This document shows positions 1-8,899 of a stretch of DNA of 64,000 nucleotides, in pieces; position 1 is the first letter of the stretch; every line of letters begins with the position of its first letter. The DNA is from Sphingobacterium bovisgrunnientis (GTDB taxonomy: Bacteria > Bacteroidota > Bacteroidia > Sphingobacteriales > Sphingobacteriaceae). The position numbers and the translations under genes are program-made. The stretch is taken from NCBI RefSeq assembly GCF_009829085.1, contig NZ_WUQY01000003.1, positions 143,940-207,939 of the forward strand, in the 5' to 3' direction. The notes below the pieces were generated by a model that ran no database searches, was not told where the DNA came from, and saw only the letters and a program-made list of their open reading frames with translations.

Positions 1-830
1 CGTTTCACGTGCCACAAGTGAAAATACTCATGCGCCACCAAACTTAAGTAATTTTTATATGTGGTAGGCTGCGAATATCCAAAACGGGAAGCAGCAAGTA
101 TAGTCGAGTTCAGATGTTCTAGACCTCCGCTACCATTTTGGTAATTATGCGTGACGATCAAATAATAATCATTCGGATTGGTACCCCAAATTTTATTTTC
201 TTCGCGTACAATCTTTGTGATATCTTCTGCTAACTGATCTTTGTCATAATCCGCTTCCCCGACCATTGCACATTCGTGCAAAATGCCATCTACGTCAAAT
301 GACCACGTGTCTTGATTGCCAATTTCGATAGGTGAATCGTATAGAATATCAAAATTTGAAGCATAATAAACATTATCTACTGCAACTTTTTGTAGTCCGG
401 TAGAAATTTTACTCCAATTTTTGTGCAAATGTATTTTTACTGTAGTTTCAAGATCCAATTGCCCATCCACATACATAAATGTTCCTACAGGACTCAGAAA
501 AGCTCGAGAATCATCAATAAACGAAGTGCGAACTGAAACTTCAAATCCATAAACTGAATAGTTCACAGCGACTTTGTCGCTAGGTTCAAATACACGCCAA
601 GTATTTTTAGAAATCTTCTGTACTTGCAATGTTTGACCAAGATTATCTTTGGCTTGAAATCTTTCTACATTTTTGGAATATTCTCGCACCAAATAGGATC
701 CAGGAGCCCATACAGGCATTTTGATGTCAATGTATTCTTCATTTTGAAATCCTTCTGCCAACATTTTTACATCCACATAATGTGCTTGAGGTTCGGAAAA
801 AGATAATTCGAAATGTATAGATTTTACCAT
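1..830 (-). CDS. M61 family glycyl aminopeptidase-like protein, N-terminal part
   Basis: Reading leftward from the ATG at 828-830, an open frame runs off the window edge after 276 codons, so the gene is cut. The N-terminus (MVKSIHFELSFSEPQ, then MPVWAPGSYLVREYS) is typical of the beta-sandwich domain of peptidase family M61. The zinc motif HEYFH is at residues 267-271, followed by LWHVK. M61 enzymes are metallo-aminopeptidases, usually about 600 residues with a C-terminal PDZ-like domain, which would lie outside the window. No signal peptide is seen, so the visible part suggests a cytoplasmic protein. A good promoter-like site lies 27 bases upstream. The family assignment is firm; the substrate is not known. 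Confidence 0.9.
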   Translation of the reverse strand, partial: MVKSIHFELSFSEPQAHYVDVKMLAEGFQNEEYIDIKMPVWAPGSYLVREYSKNVERFQAKDNLGQTLQVQKISKNTWRVFEPSDKVAVNYSVYGFEVSVRTSFIDDSRAFLSPVGTFMYVDGQLDLETTVKIHLHKNWSKISTGLQKVAVDNVYYASNFDILYDSPIEIGNQDTWSFDVDGILHECAMVGEADYDKDQLAEDITKIVREENKIWGTNPNDYYLIVTHNYQNGSGGLEHLNSTILAASRFGYSQPTTYKNYLSLVAHEYFHLWHVK

Positions 831-856
831 GCTTAGTGAACTTTAGAAAATTTAAC

Positions 857-887
857 CAAAGGTAGAATTAATGGAAAGGAGTTCAAA
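857..887 (-). promoter_or_regulatory. Bacteroidota-type promoter for the M61 peptidase gene
   Basis: On the minus strand the sequence reads TTTG (887-884), 19 bases, then TACCTTTG (864-857). This matches the Bacteroidota consensus TTTG-N19-TAnnTTTG exactly. The start codon at 830 follows at a suitable distance. This is a pattern match only; no transcription start is known. Confidence 0.55.
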
Positions 888-937
888 ATATTAATAATAA
901 TACAATTTTGAATCACTAAAACTCTACAAGGAATTAT

Positions 938-945
938 TATATTTG
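938..945 (+). promoter_or_regulatory. Candidate -7 element for the first BadF-like kinase gene
   Basis: TATATTTG matches TAnnTTTG, 29 bases before the ATG at 975. The nearest TTTG upstream (907-910) is 27 bases away, longer than the usual 19-21, so only the -7 half is supported. Confidence 0.3.
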
Positions 946-974
946 GGTGAGCAAACTTAAACTAAACACGGATA

Positions 975-1841
975 ATGATATTAGTTGCGGATAGTGGGTC
1001 TTCGAGTTCAGATTGGATGTTAAATCTTCCTGACAGCAAGCCTTTATTTTTTAAGACAAAAGGATTAAACCCATTTTTTGTAAGTGAAAAGGAAATTGAA
1101 AGGGTCATGAAAGATGTGCCTGAGATTATTCCTTATTCACAAGAGATAAAGGAAGTCTACTTTTTTGGCGCAGGTAGTATTACCCCGGATCGTAGGGAAA
1201 TTGTATCGAATGCTCTCACTACGCTTTTTCCAAACTCTTTTATTTCTGTCGAATCTGATTTGTTAGGTGCAGCTTATGCTACCTTGAAAAACTCAAAGGG
1301 GCTAATTGCAACATTGGGAACAGGATCAGACATCAGTTTTTATGATGGTCAGCATTTATTCCAAAGTCATCATGGTATAGGTTATGTATTAGGAGATGAA
1401 GGTTCTGGTGCTTGGTTCGGTAAAAAATTAATTACCAGCTTTTTGTACGGTACTATGCCTCGAGATATTTCAAAAGCTTTTGGTGAGAAATATCGATTGA
1501 CTAAAGACGGTGTCATCCGAAATGTATATCAAAAGGAAAGACCAAATTCGTATTTAGCGTCATTTATTCCATTTATGTCCGAACATCGTGCACATCCGTA
1601 TATAGAGAAATTACTGACAGAAGGATTTGACGAGTTTGTCCGTACGAATATTATGACATATCCCAATTATTGGGAATATACAGTGAATTTTGTAGGACGT
1701 GTGGCCTATACATTTGATATTCAAATCCGTCAGGTCTGTCAGATGCATGGCGTAAAAGTTGGCAAAATTCTTGCAAGCCCAATCTATGATTTGTTCGAGT
1801 ATGTGATCGAGCGCGAAACATCAAATAATTTTTCATATTAA
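975..1841 (+). CDS. BadF/BadG/BcrA ATPase-family protein, N-acetylglucosamine kinase-like (paralogue 1)
   Basis: This 288-residue protein has the ASKHA kinase fold of the BadF family, which in Bacteroidota includes amino-sugar kinases. Visible landmarks are the first phosphate loop DSGSSSSDW (residues 6-14), a GTGSD segment near 115 and LGDEGSGAWFGKKL near 138. It is clearly a paralogue of the protein at 5797-6654, with the same order of motifs and similar length. The phosphate-1 loop has SSSS where the paralogue has STKT, so the usual Lys and Thr are replaced; activity may be altered. It lies 10 bases before the glutathione peroxidase gene and probably shares its transcript. GlcNAc, glucosamine or MurNAc are possible substrates by family; none is proven here. 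Confidence 0.75.
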   Translation: MILVADSGSSSSDWMLNLPDSKPLFFKTKGLNPFFVSEKEIERVMKDVPEIIPYSQEIKEVYFFGAGSITPDRREIVSNALTTLFPNSFISVESDLLGAAYATLKNSKGLIATLGTGSDISFYDGQHLFQSHHGIGYVLGDEGSGAWFGKKLITSFLYGTMPRDISKAFGEKYRLTKDGVIRNVYQKERPNSYLASFIPFMSEHRAHPYIEKLLTEGFDEFVRTNIMTYPNYWEYTVNFVGRVAYTFDIQIRQVCQMHGVKVGKILASPIYDLFEYVIERETSNNFSY

Positions 1842-1851
1842 CAACATACAG

Positions 1852-2358
1852 ATGATTACATTATTAATGCTATTTAACATGATTTTTCCACCATCTTCGG
1901 TGTATGATTTTTCATTCAATTCTATTGATGGAAAAGAAGTTAAACTGTCACAATTTAAAGGCAAGAAATTATTATTGGTTAATACAGCCTCGAAATGCGG
2001 TTTTACGACACAATACAAAGATTTAGAAGAATTGCATAAGCAATACGGCAAAAATCTCGTTATTATTGGTTTTCCTGCAAACAATTTTGGCAATCAAGAA
2101 CCTGGAAGCAACGTAGATATTGCTGAATTTTGCGAACAAAATTATGGTGTTACCTTTTTGATTGCTGAAAAAGTTGATGTCAAAGGAGAAAACATTCATC
2201 CATTATTCAAATATCTTACAGCACAACCAAATCCAGATTTCACAGGTGATATAAACTGGAACTTTGAGAAATTTTTGATCGATGAGAAAGGGAAATTAAT
2301 TCACCGATACCGTTCCAAAATAAAACCATTGGATCTAGTTATTGTCAATCAACTCTAA
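1852..2358 (+). CDS. glutathione peroxidase family protein (thiol peroxidase type)
   Basis: A 168-residue protein of the GPx family, which reduces hydroperoxides; bacterial Cys forms usually use thioredoxin. The peroxidatic Cys is in NTASKCGFTTQY, the Gln in NNFGNQEPG, and the Trp and Asn in WNFEKFLID, completing the catalytic tetrad. A second Cys in FCEQNYGVTF fits the resolving Cys of thioredoxin-dependent members. The start is uncertain: methionines at residues 1, 6 and 10 are all possible. From residue 1 the N-terminus is short and hydrophobic, perhaps a weak export signal; homologues usually begin close to VYDFSFNSIDG. The gene follows the BadF-like kinase by 10 bases and ends in a strong hairpin. 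Confidence 0.9.
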   Translation: MITLLMLFNMIFPPSSVYDFSFNSIDGKEVKLSQFKGKKLLLVNTASKCGFTTQYKDLEELHKQYGKNLVIIGFPANNFGNQEPGSNVDIAEFCEQNYGVTFLIAEKVDVKGENIHPLFKYLTAQPNPDFTGDINWNFEKFLIDEKGKLIHRYRSKIKPLDLVIVNQL

Positions 2359-2400
2359 AACAACAAAGCCTTCGAAAAGATTCTCGAAGGCTTTGTTGTT
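2359..2400. terminator. bidirectional terminator between gpx and tdk
   Basis: A perfect 17-bp stem (2359-2375 with 2384-2400) with an 8-base loop. It lies just after the gpx stop and just before the tdk stop on the other strand. The ends are T-rich or A-rich, so it can serve both convergent genes. Confidence 0.9.
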
Positions 2401-2985
2401 TTATTTCTCTTCCGATATATAGTAACAATGTCTACATCTCGGTTCATAACTTTCTTTTTCACCTAATAGTACAACATCATTGTTTTTAGTAAATCTGTAG
2501 GAATAATTAGCTGGAGCTCCACATTTAACACAGACGGCGTGTACTTTATATACATCTTCAGCGACAGCCATAATATTTGGCATAGGCCCAAATGGTCTTC
2601 CTTGATAGTCCATATCCAATCCTGCAACGATGACACGTACACCTCGATTTGCCAGTTGGATACAGACATTGGGTAATTCATCATCAAAAAATTGAGCCTC
2701 ATCAATACCTACTACTTTGGCATCGCCACCTAATAATAAAATAGCTGAAGAATGCTCAACTGGAGTAGATGGAATACTGTTGCTATCGTGCGAGACGACT
2801 TCCTTTTCCGAATAGCGAATGTCAATCGCTGGTTTGAAAATATCCACTGGCAATTTTGCAAACTGCGCTCTTTTCATACGACGAATCAGTTCTTCAGTTT
2901 TACCTGAAAACATAGACCCGCAAATCACTTCAATACTACCCACTTGTCTATCTCTTTGGCTGAAATATTGTTCTGAAAAAAGCAT
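2401..2985 (-). CDS. tdk: thymidine kinase, type II
   Basis: The 194-residue protein phosphorylates thymidine in the salvage pathway. The Walker A motif GSMFSGKT is at 23-30, and the DEAQFF segment at 95-100 contains the catalytic Glu96. Four zinc-binding cysteines form two CxxC pairs at 152/155 and 184/187. Length and motif order match the human TK1-like class II enzymes found in most bacteria. The start [10 protein letters not shown] is the usual Bacteroidota form. The gene converges on gpx, with a shared terminator, and stands alone. Confidence 0.97.
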   Translation of the reverse strand: MLFSEQYFSQRDRQVGSIEVICGSMFSGKTEELIRRMKRAQFAKLPVDIFKPAIDIRYSEKEVVSHDSNSIPSTPVEHSSAILLLGGDAKVVGIDEAQFFDDELPNVCIQLANRGVRVIVAGLDMDYQGRPFGPMPNIMAVAEDVYKVHAVCVKCGAPANYSYRFTKNNDVVLLGEKESYEPRCRHCYYISEEK

Positions 2986-3180
2986 ATTTTTTGATGTATA
3001 GGAAGATTCATTGAATAACTAAATAAATACAAATCAACCTGTGTTTGACGATACGAATATCGAAATAATATCCTATTTTTGAAGTATAAAAAGCAGGATG
3101 AACCTAAAACCAAGTCATTATCAATTGGTTTTGTTTTCCACTTTGTATCTTAGGAACCACGTTTTCAAATTAAAATATCC

Positions 3181-4056
3181 ATGGCAAAAACTAAAGGGCA
3201 ATTATTCTCAAAAATCGATTATCTATTCGTAGATATTCAATCTCAATATAGTGAAATTAAAAAATCGGGTGAAATTGATGCAGTAGAAGTGACACTTTTG
3301 GAAGCAAATTTAGCTTCTCTAGCCAAACATATCGAGGCTTTAAAGATTCAAGCGCAAGCAAACACATCCGCAGCAAGTCAAAACGTAGAATCGAGTAAAA
3401 ATATTTTTACTCCACCTACGGAAATAAAGAAACCTGTTGATGATACACAAGAGGTGTTTGAAGAAATAGAAGAAGAACTTCCTAAAACTCCAGTGGTTTC
3501 GGAGGAACCAAAACAATCAACTTTTGATTTTGATGTAAAAGATATTACACCAGTGGTACCAAAGGAAGAGGATCCAATTGAATCAGCGGATGAAGTTGCG
3601 AATATTGTAGAGTCGACACCAGTAATTGAAGAAGAAGAGGAAGAAGTTGTTATACCTGTAACAGTTCCAGCAAAAGAAATCGTAGTTCCTGTTGCTAATG
3701 CAGCTGTTGTTGAAGAGACACCTTCACGTCCATTATCTATTAATGAACTGATCAAGCAGCAAAAACAGGCTGGCGTCAATGTGACTCAGCAATTTCAGAC
3801 TTCACCTGCGAAAGAGAAAGTGTTGGATTTGAAAACTGCAGTAAGTTTGAATGATAAATTATTATATATTAAAGATTTGTTTAATGGTTATAGTTTGGCT
3901 TACAGTGAAGCTATAGAGTTATTGAATAGATTTGATTCATTTGCTGAAGCGGATGCTTTTCTACAGACCAATTATGCGGTGAAGAATGGCTGGGCGGAGA
4001 AATCACAAACAGTAGATAAATTCTATACCTTATTACATAAGAAATTTGATATATAA
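3181..4056 (+). CDS. conserved Bacteroidota hypothetical protein with acidic linker
   Basis: I do not recognise a named family. The 291-residue protein has three parts. The N-terminal 60 residues ([21 protein letters not shown]) look helical. Residues 70-200 are a low-complexity Glu/Pro/Val/Thr linker, likely disordered. The C-terminal 75 residues ([19 protein letters not shown], then [14 protein letters not shown] and a conserved [12 protein letters not shown]) look like a small helical domain. There is no signal peptide or membrane segment, so it is probably cytoplasmic. A TATTTTTG -7-like box lies at 3074-3081, but its partner TTTG is too far upstream. The acidic linker creates a long spurious frame on the opposite strand. 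It may be an adaptor or scaffold; this is inference. Confidence 0.75.
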   Translation: MAKTKGQLFSKIDYLFVDIQSQYSEIKKSGEIDAVEVTLLEANLASLAKHIEALKIQAQANTSAASQNVESSKNIFTPPTEIKKPVDDTQEVFEEIEEELPKTPVVSEEPKQSTFDFDVKDITPVVPKEEDPIESADEVANIVESTPVIEEEEEEVVIPVTVPAKEIVVPVANAAVVEETPSRPLSINELIKQQKQAGVNVTQQFQTSPAKEKVLDLKTAVSLNDKLLYIKDLFNGYSLAYSEAIELLNRFDSFAEADAFLQTNYAVKNGWAEKSQTVDKFYTLLHKKFDI

Positions 4057-4081
4057 AAAGTTAATATTCTATAAAACAAGA

Positions 4082-4116
4082 AAATCCTGTAAGTCATTAA
4101 TTACAGGATTTTTTTA
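4082..4116. terminator. terminator between two convergent hypothetical genes
   Basis: An 11-bp perfect stem (4082-4092 with 4101-4111), an 8-base loop and a run of T. It ends directly before the stop of the minus-strand gene at 4117, so it probably works in both directions. Confidence 0.85.
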
Positions 4117-4605
4117 TTATTGTACTTCAAACTTTACCCAAGCTGTACCGTCATGACCATATACAAAATATTTGGGTTGTAAGATCTCAGCTAATATTTC
4201 GGTGTCTTTTAGGAAAGTATCATCTCCCGAATTGAAATCACTTTCTTGTATAATGTAAATATTATTATTTTGATAAGCTCCACTAGATTTTATAACTACA
4301 GAATCTAGAACTTCAGCCAATTGACCATAAAGACTTTCATTGGATTGCAAAATAATAATACAGTCTGCGCCTTCTTCTAAATTTGAACTGTATCTGCCTC
4401 CTGCAATTTTAATCTTTTCAGCTAAAACAGACGATGATAATGGAGAAAAATTATCTTCTTGATCCAGAACCACTGTTTTGGGCAAATTATCCGCTGTAAG
4501 AAATTTTAATTTATGTATTATAATGTCTATTTCTTCCTCAAGATATTCTGCTTTGGCAGTATCAATCTGTTTCAGATTAGAGATTATTTCTTGGTATTTT
4601 GTCAT
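4117..4605 (-). CDS. hypothetical protein, possibly related to half of a TroA/BtuF-type binding fold
   Basis: This 162-residue protein has no signal peptide. Its N-terminal 45 residues are helical and charged (EIISNLKQIDTAKAEYLEEEID). The rest alternates strands and helices: a strand VVLDQ, helix, GADCIIIL, helix, NNIYII, then DTEILAEILQPKYF. That last segment resembles the end of cobalamin or iron-siderophore binding proteins, where the ligand protein says 'the aeillhP'. The likeness is by eye and weak. If true, it would be a cytoplasmic one-lobe version. The gene is divergent from ybaB with a 91-base gap. No function is claimed. Confidence 0.6.
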   Translation of the reverse strand: MTKYQEIISNLKQIDTAKAEYLEEEIDIIIHKLKFLTADNLPKTVVLDQEDNFSPLSSSVLAEKIKIAGGRYSSNLEEGADCIIILQSNESLYGQLAEVLDSVVIKSSGAYQNNNIYIIQESDFNSGDDTFLKDTEILAEILQPKYFVYGHDGTAWVKFEVQ

Positions 4606-4696
4606 GCTACAAATTTAAGCAAATAAGCTTATTCTCTTACTTATTTTGAACGCAAAACATGATTTCGTATTTTGGTCTAATAAAAAACAAGAGACT

Positions 4697-5011
4697 ATGT
4701 TTGATAAATTATTCCAAGCGCAGCAAAAAGCGCAAGAAATCAAAGCGAGATTAGATAATATTTCAGTTTCAGGTGAAGCTGAAGGAGGGAAAGTACGTGT
4801 TATTGCGACGGCAAATAAGGAAATCAAAGAAGTCACTATCAGTGATGAGCTTTTTGCTGAAGGCGATAAGGAGCAAATTGAGGACTTGTTGTTGGTCGCT
4901 TTGAATAAAGCTTTAGCGCAAGCTGAAAATGTAAGTCAGACTGAGATGGCTGCTGCTTCTCAAGATATGTTGGGTAGTCTGGGTGGTTTAGGAAATTTAT
5001 TCGGAAAATAA
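4697..5011 (+). CDS. YbaB/EbfC family nucleoid-associated protein
   Basis: The ATG at 4697 gives 104 residues, MFDKLFQAQQKAQEIKARL onward, which is the normal family length; an in-frame start at 4646 would add 17 unrelated residues and is rejected. YbaB proteins are small DNA-binding dimers with a long N-terminal helix followed by a three-stranded sheet; here the sheet is VSGEAEGGKVRVIATANKEIKEVTI in substance. The Gly-rich tail (SLGGLGNLFGK) is typical of Bacteroidota members. In many bacteria ybaB sits between dnaX and recR, but here it is followed 10 bases later by a metal-dependent hydrolase, which probably shares the transcript. Confidence 0.9.
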   Translation: MFDKLFQAQQKAQEIKARLDNISVSGEAEGGKVRVIATANKEIKEVTISDELFAEGDKEQIEDLLLVALNKALAQAENVSQTEMAAASQDMLGSLGGLGNLFGK

Positions 5012-5021
5012 AATAGACACT

Positions 5022-5717
5022 ATGGCAAATCAAATTTCGGTCAGGTATTTAGGGCATGCATGTTTTGAATTTAATTTTAATGGTACTAAAGTATTACTTG
5101 ATCCTTTTGTAACATATAATCCCTTGGCGAAAGACATTAAGGTGTCCGAACTAAATCCTGATTACATTTTCTTGTCGCATGCGCATGAAGATCATGTCGC
5201 GGATTTGGCTTCTATTCAAGCGCAATCTAATGCAACTGTAGTAGCTATTGTAGAAACAGCGGGATGGGTTAGAAAACAAGGAATATCAGATGATAAAGTT
5301 ATAGAATTCAATTTTGGAGGTACTTTAAGTCTACCCTTTGGAAAAGTAAAAATGGTGTATGCTTTGCATACAAATTCTACTCCTGACGGCGCATATGGCG
5401 GTGCTCCTTGTGGATTTGTGTTCTTCATTGGTGATAAAAAAATATATTTTGCAGGCGATACAGCACTTACTTTGGAGATGAAATTGTTAGAAGATCTAAA
5501 CTTGGATTGGGCATTCTTACCCATTGGTGGGCATTACACCATGGATATGTATGATGCGGTCAAAGCTACTGATTTTATTAACTGTAGAAATGTCGTTGGT
5601 ATGCATTACGATACATTTTCTCCCGTTATTATCGATACAAATGAAGCGAAGCAGGTTTTCGCAAATGCCAATATCAATTTGAATTTATTGGAATTGGGGC
5701 AAACTATCGATTTATAA
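5022..5717 (+). CDS. metal-dependent hydrolase, metallo-beta-lactamase fold (UPF0173 type)
   Basis: The 231-residue protein has the beta-lactamase-like metal site motif HAHEDH at 53-58, an early Asp in LLDPF (residue 28), HTNSTPDGAYGG in the middle, FAGDTAL with the bridging Asp, and a late His in GMHYDTF. These fit the UPF0173 (YtkL-like) group of hydrolases, found in archaea and bacteria. The true substrate of this group is unknown. There is no signal peptide, so it should act in the cytoplasm. The gene follows ybaB by 10 bases and ends in a long hairpin. Confidence 0.85.
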   Translation: MANQISVRYLGHACFEFNFNGTKVLLDPFVTYNPLAKDIKVSELNPDYIFLSHAHEDHVADLASIQAQSNATVVAIVETAGWVRKQGISDDKVIEFNFGGTLSLPFGKVKMVYALHTNSTPDGAYGGAPCGFVFFIGDKKIYFAGDTALTLEMKLLEDLNLDWAFLPIGGHYTMDMYDAVKATDFINCRNVVGMHYDTFSPVIIDTNEAKQVFANANINLNLLELGQTIDL

Positions 5718-5732
5718 ATCGTTATAATTTCA

Positions 5733-5782
5733 TTATAAAGCATAAATGCCCAATCATTTGATTGGGCATTTATGCTTTATAA
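5733..5782. terminator. long bidirectional hairpin terminator
   Basis: A perfect 24-bp stem (5733-5756 with 5759-5782) separated by only two bases, so the real loop is about four bases. It lies between the convergent hydrolase gene and the BadF-like kinase gene at 5797. This is longer than most intrinsic terminators in the window. Confidence 0.85.
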
Positions 5783-5796
5783 AACAAGTACTTTTA

Positions 5797-6654
5797 TTAT
5801 TGATTCGAATATCTATCAATGTGGAATTGTACTAAATCGTCAATTGGCGAACGTAAGATTTTACCTGTTTTCATACCGTATTGTGTAGCTTTTTCTTCCA
5901 ATACATTACGGAAGTTGTAGCCAACAGATCCGATACAGTTGAAAGTATAATCTTGGTAATTAGGGTATTTACTCACTAAGTTTGCGAAAAATGCTTCGAA
6001 AGCATCATCAACAATTCTACGTGTATATTCAATATTTACATTGTTGTCATAAACGAACTTACTGAAACTAGCACAAAAGCGGTTAGCCAAAGGCTTCGTA
6101 TATACGCTGTCCATGATCTCGTCTTTAGACAATTTGTATGTATCGTAGAATGCTTTTGCAACATCTGTAGGCATTAAATCACGTACGAAATCAGTCAAAA
6201 GTTTTTTACCGATGTAAGAACCAGAACCTTCATCACCTAAGATGTATGCTGCAGAACTGATGTTATGCGTAATTTTGTCTCCATCATAGATACATGTGTT
6301 TGTACCTGTACCTAAGATCGCTGCAAAGCCTGTTTCTTTCCCCAAAAGAGCACGAGCGGCAGCTAATAAATCATGTCCGATTTCAATCTTTGCATTAGGA
6401 AATAATACACGAAATGCATCCGATACAATTTTAGCTTTCTCATCATTATGTACCCCTGCACCATAATAATTTACTTCTTTAATATTTTCTAGAGGCAAAT
6501 CATTGGGCAATCCTTTTTTTAGAGAACTAACGATGTAGTCGCTGTCAACGAAATAAGGGTTATAGCCCTCAGTGTTAAAATAGATTTTCTTTTGATTATC
6601 ATCTAATAGGCACCAATTGGTTTTGGTTGATCCTCCATCTGCAATAATGATCAT
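5797..6654 (-). CDS. BadF/BadG family amino-sugar kinase, likely N-acetylglucosamine kinase (paralogue 2)
   Basis: A 285-residue ASKHA-fold kinase. The phosphate-1 loop is intact (DGGSTKTNW, residues 6-14), followed by ILGTGTNTCIYDG near 112 and LGDEGSGSYIGKKLL near 138. The last two are the usual ATP and sugar contact segments in this family. It lies downstream of an FHS-family sugar transporter on the same strand, though a terminator hairpin stands between them, so they may be separate transcripts. The pairing suggests uptake and phosphorylation of an amino sugar such as GlcNAc; MurNAc is an alternative, since a BadF-type MurNAc kinase is known in this phylum. A TAATTTTG box (6681-6688, minus) is a possible -7 element. 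Confidence 0.82.
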   Translation of the reverse strand: MIIIADGGSTKTNWCLLDDNQKKIYFNTEGYNPYFVDSDYIVSSLKKGLPNDLPLENIKEVNYYGAGVHNDEKAKIVSDAFRVLFPNAKIEIGHDLLAAARALLGKETGFAAILGTGTNTCIYDGDKITHNISSAAYILGDEGSGSYIGKKLLTDFVRDLMPTDVAKAFYDTYKLSKDEIMDSVYTKPLANRFCASFSKFVYDNNVNIEYTRRIVDDAFEAFFANLVSKYPNYQDYTFNCIGSVGYNFRNVLEEKATQYGMKTGKILRSPIDDLVQFHIDRYSNQ

Positions 6655-6768
6655 TATTAGTTTATTTTAGTATAGTTATTCAAAATTATATCTTTCGAAG
6701 ATACATTTTTATTCCAATAATCAATAGGGTTTATAAATTTTATTTTTAATAAGTTTTTAAATAATGTT

Positions 6769-6806
6769 AAAAAACCGCCTTGTTTATCAATAAAAGCGGT
6801 TTTTTT
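6769..6806 (-). terminator. terminator downstream of the FHS transporter gene
   Basis: A 10-bp stem (6769-6778 with 6796-6805) whose outer end is an A-tract on one side and a T-tract on the other. On the minus strand it follows the transporter stop at 6847. Confidence 0.7.
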
Positions 6807-6846
6807 ATTTTCTTACTTAGTGTAGAAAGTACAATTAGTTTACTCC

Positions 6847-8574
6847 TTAATGACTACTTGAACCCTCAATATGTTCAATATCTATATTTTGCTTTTTCAA
6901 AAAGCCCTTAACTAAAATAGCGAAAACAATAATATAGGCGAATCCTAATACAGCAACTATATAAGAATTGTGAATACCAATAATGTCTGCTAACTTACCT
7001 TGGATAGGTGGAATAACCCCTCCACCGAGTATCATCATTACCAAAAATGCAGAACCTTGCTCGGTGTATTTGCCAATTCCCACAATAGATAAAGAGAATA
7101 TAGAGCCCCACATGATTGAACACGCAAGACCACCTGTTAAAAACGAATAGATAGCGACTGTACCTGTAGTTAATAATCCTACAATCATCGCTAGTAATCC
7201 CAGTGAACCAAAAATCACCAAAGTCGCTACAGGTTTTTCTTTACTTATAAAAAAGGCTATCACTTGAATGGCAATACAAATAACAAAGAAGTATAAATGC
7301 GACATATCGAATCCAGCAACTGTGTTTACGGAAATTACGACACAAAATGCGATAAAGGGCACAATTGCTGTCAATATCTTCTTTGTTGAGCTAGCGAAAT
7401 TGAATGCCGTAACCGCACCTGCCCATCGTCCAATCATCATTCCTCCCCAATACATAGATATATAAGGTGTGATTTCAGAAGATTGAAGACCGCCAAATTC
7501 ATCTAAAGTCAGCAATTCACCCAAATTACTTCCAATAGAAACCTCGATACCAACGTAGATAAATAAGGCAAGCATACCCAATACCAATTGTGGGTATTTC
7601 ATTGCACCCCAGCCTTCAGGCGATTTTTGTGCTTTCCCGTAAGCGAATAAAAGTGATCCAATGACAGCTACCAATGCACCAAATAATAGAGCCATACGCT
7701 GTAATTCCATTGGGTGTGCTAGTTCTTTAACCTGAGTTTTAAGATTCTCAATAATAGAAGAATCAGTAGCAGCCTTTATTTGTGCGTTCAGTTGTTCCAC
7801 TTGTAGCGCGGTTTCACTTTTGTAACTCAAAAATACAGGAGTAAAAAATAATGCTAGAAGGATAGTCATGACTATCAATGTCTTTTTAGCCTTCGAAGCG
7901 CCTTCCATAGGTTCATTATTGATGCCTGGAGGTACTTTTTTTGAGAAATTAAATAGACCCGCCGCGAATATGAACAATAATCCTACAGCAATATATAAGT
8001 AGATAACTTTATTTAAGGGTAGGTTGGAAATTTCGGAATCTGAAATGGGTTCAAATGTGCTGAATAATGCGTAACCAATCACTAATGGGCCAATTGTCGT
8101 ACCAAATGAATTGACTGCACCACCAAGATTCACACGTGATGCTCCTGTTTTGGGATCACCTAATAATACGGCAAATGGATTTGCAGCTGTTTGTTGCAAT
8201 GAAAATCCTAGTGCAACAATAAATAAGCCTATCAACATACCTAAGTACACATTCACCTCGACGGCTATAATCATTGCTGCAGCGCCTAATGCACTGAACA
8301 ATAATCCGTATACTATACTTTTTTTGTAGCCCCATTTACCTACTAAATCTCTTCCAGAGATCGTTCCGACAATAAATAAAGCTAAAGCACCTATATAATA
8401 AGCGCTATAAAACGCAAAGTCAATCAATTGCGATTGAAATTGATCCAAATGAAAATAATTTTTACAAAATGGGATAAAGATACTGTTTCCAGCAGCTATA
8501 AATCCCCAAAAGAAGAACACTACTATAAGTGTGTAGAGTGCTGGATAATTGGTAGGCTTATTACTTTGGCTCAT
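6847..8574 (-). CDS. FHS-family sugar MFS transporter (FucP/GluP/NagP type)
   Basis: A 575-residue inner-membrane transporter of the fucose-galactose-glucose:H+ symporter family. The N-terminus [17 protein letters not shown] matches the first helix of the family, and [16 protein letters not shown] is its conserved TM4-5 motif. The usual length is 400-440, so this protein is long: residues of roughly 235-300 form an extra loop with a coiled-coil-like stretch ([20 protein letters not shown]) between hydrophobic segments. The following BadF-type kinase suggests GlcNAc as substrate (NagP-like); glucose or galactose are alternatives. The promoter region must lie in the AT-rich gap shared with rho. 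The transport class is firm; the sugar is inference. Confidence 0.88.
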   Translation of the reverse strand: MSQSNKPTNYPALYTLIVVFFFWGFIAAGNSIFIPFCKNYFHLDQFQSQLIDFAFYSAYYIGALALFIVGTISGRDLVGKWGYKKSIVYGLLFSALGAAAMIIAVEVNVYLGMLIGLFIVALGFSLQQTAANPFAVLLGDPKTGASRVNLGGAVNSFGTTIGPLVIGYALFSTFEPISDSEISNLPLNKVIYLYIAVGLLFIFAAGLFNFSKKVPPGINNEPMEGASKAKKTLIVMTILLALFFTPVFLSYKSETALQVEQLNAQIKAATDSSIIENLKTQVKELAHPMELQRMALLFGALVAVIGSLLFAYGKAQKSPEGWGAMKYPQLVLGMLALFIYVGIEVSIGSNLGELLTLDEFGGLQSSEITPYISMYWGGMMIGRWAGAVTAFNFASSTKKILTAIVPFIAFCVVISVNTVAGFDMSHLYFFVICIAIQVIAFFISKEKPVATLVIFGSLGLLAMIVGLLTTGTVAIYSFLTGGLACSIMWGSIFSLSIVGIGKYTEQGSAFLVMMILGGGVIPPIQGKLADIIGIHNSYIVAVLGFAYIIVFAILVKGFLKKQNIDIEHIEGSSSH

Positions 8575-8899
8575 AATTTTATTTTTATGAAATATATTTT
8601 CTATTTAAACGTATGAAAAAAAAATATTATTATAATTGATAAAACAATTTAGTAGGTATAAAAATGCATATTTTTTTTAAATTAATTATTATTTTATTAC
8701 TTTTTTTTTGAAAATTCAAATGTAATGGTTTTCTTTGTACATTCTCAAATTTATCCTAGTTCATAATTTATCTATTTCGAAAATCAGTTTAGAGATTGTG
8801 AGCAAGTCAAATTTTCAAACCCTTTATAAAGGTATTGTGAATAAATAGGTTAGATTTCAAATTAAAAATCCAAAAAGATATAATCATAATTCAATATTA
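8575..8899. other. AT-rich divergent promoter region between the FHS transporter and rho
   Basis: This 325-base gap has long T and A runs and no open frame. It should hold the promoters for both genes. One promoter-like pair for rho is listed separately; I found no matching site for the transporter. The 150-base stretch before rho could be a leader, but no clear structure is visible. Confidence 0.6.
8707..8737 (+). promoter_or_regulatory. candidate promoter for rho
   Basis: TTTG (8707-8710), 19 bases, then TTTCTTTG (8730-8737): one mismatch to TAnnTTTG at the second position. It would give a leader of about 155 bases before rho. Confidence 0.35.

Noticed and set aside
3378..3779. 133-codon Ser/Thr-rich frame on the minus strand
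   Set aside because: It is the complement of the acidic, low-complexity linker of the plus-strand gene; no start signal or family likeness.
4610..4617. TAAATTTG box on the minus strand before the 4117-4605 gene
   Set aside because: It lies four bases from the start codon, with no partner box; the start of transcription would fall at or inside the gene.
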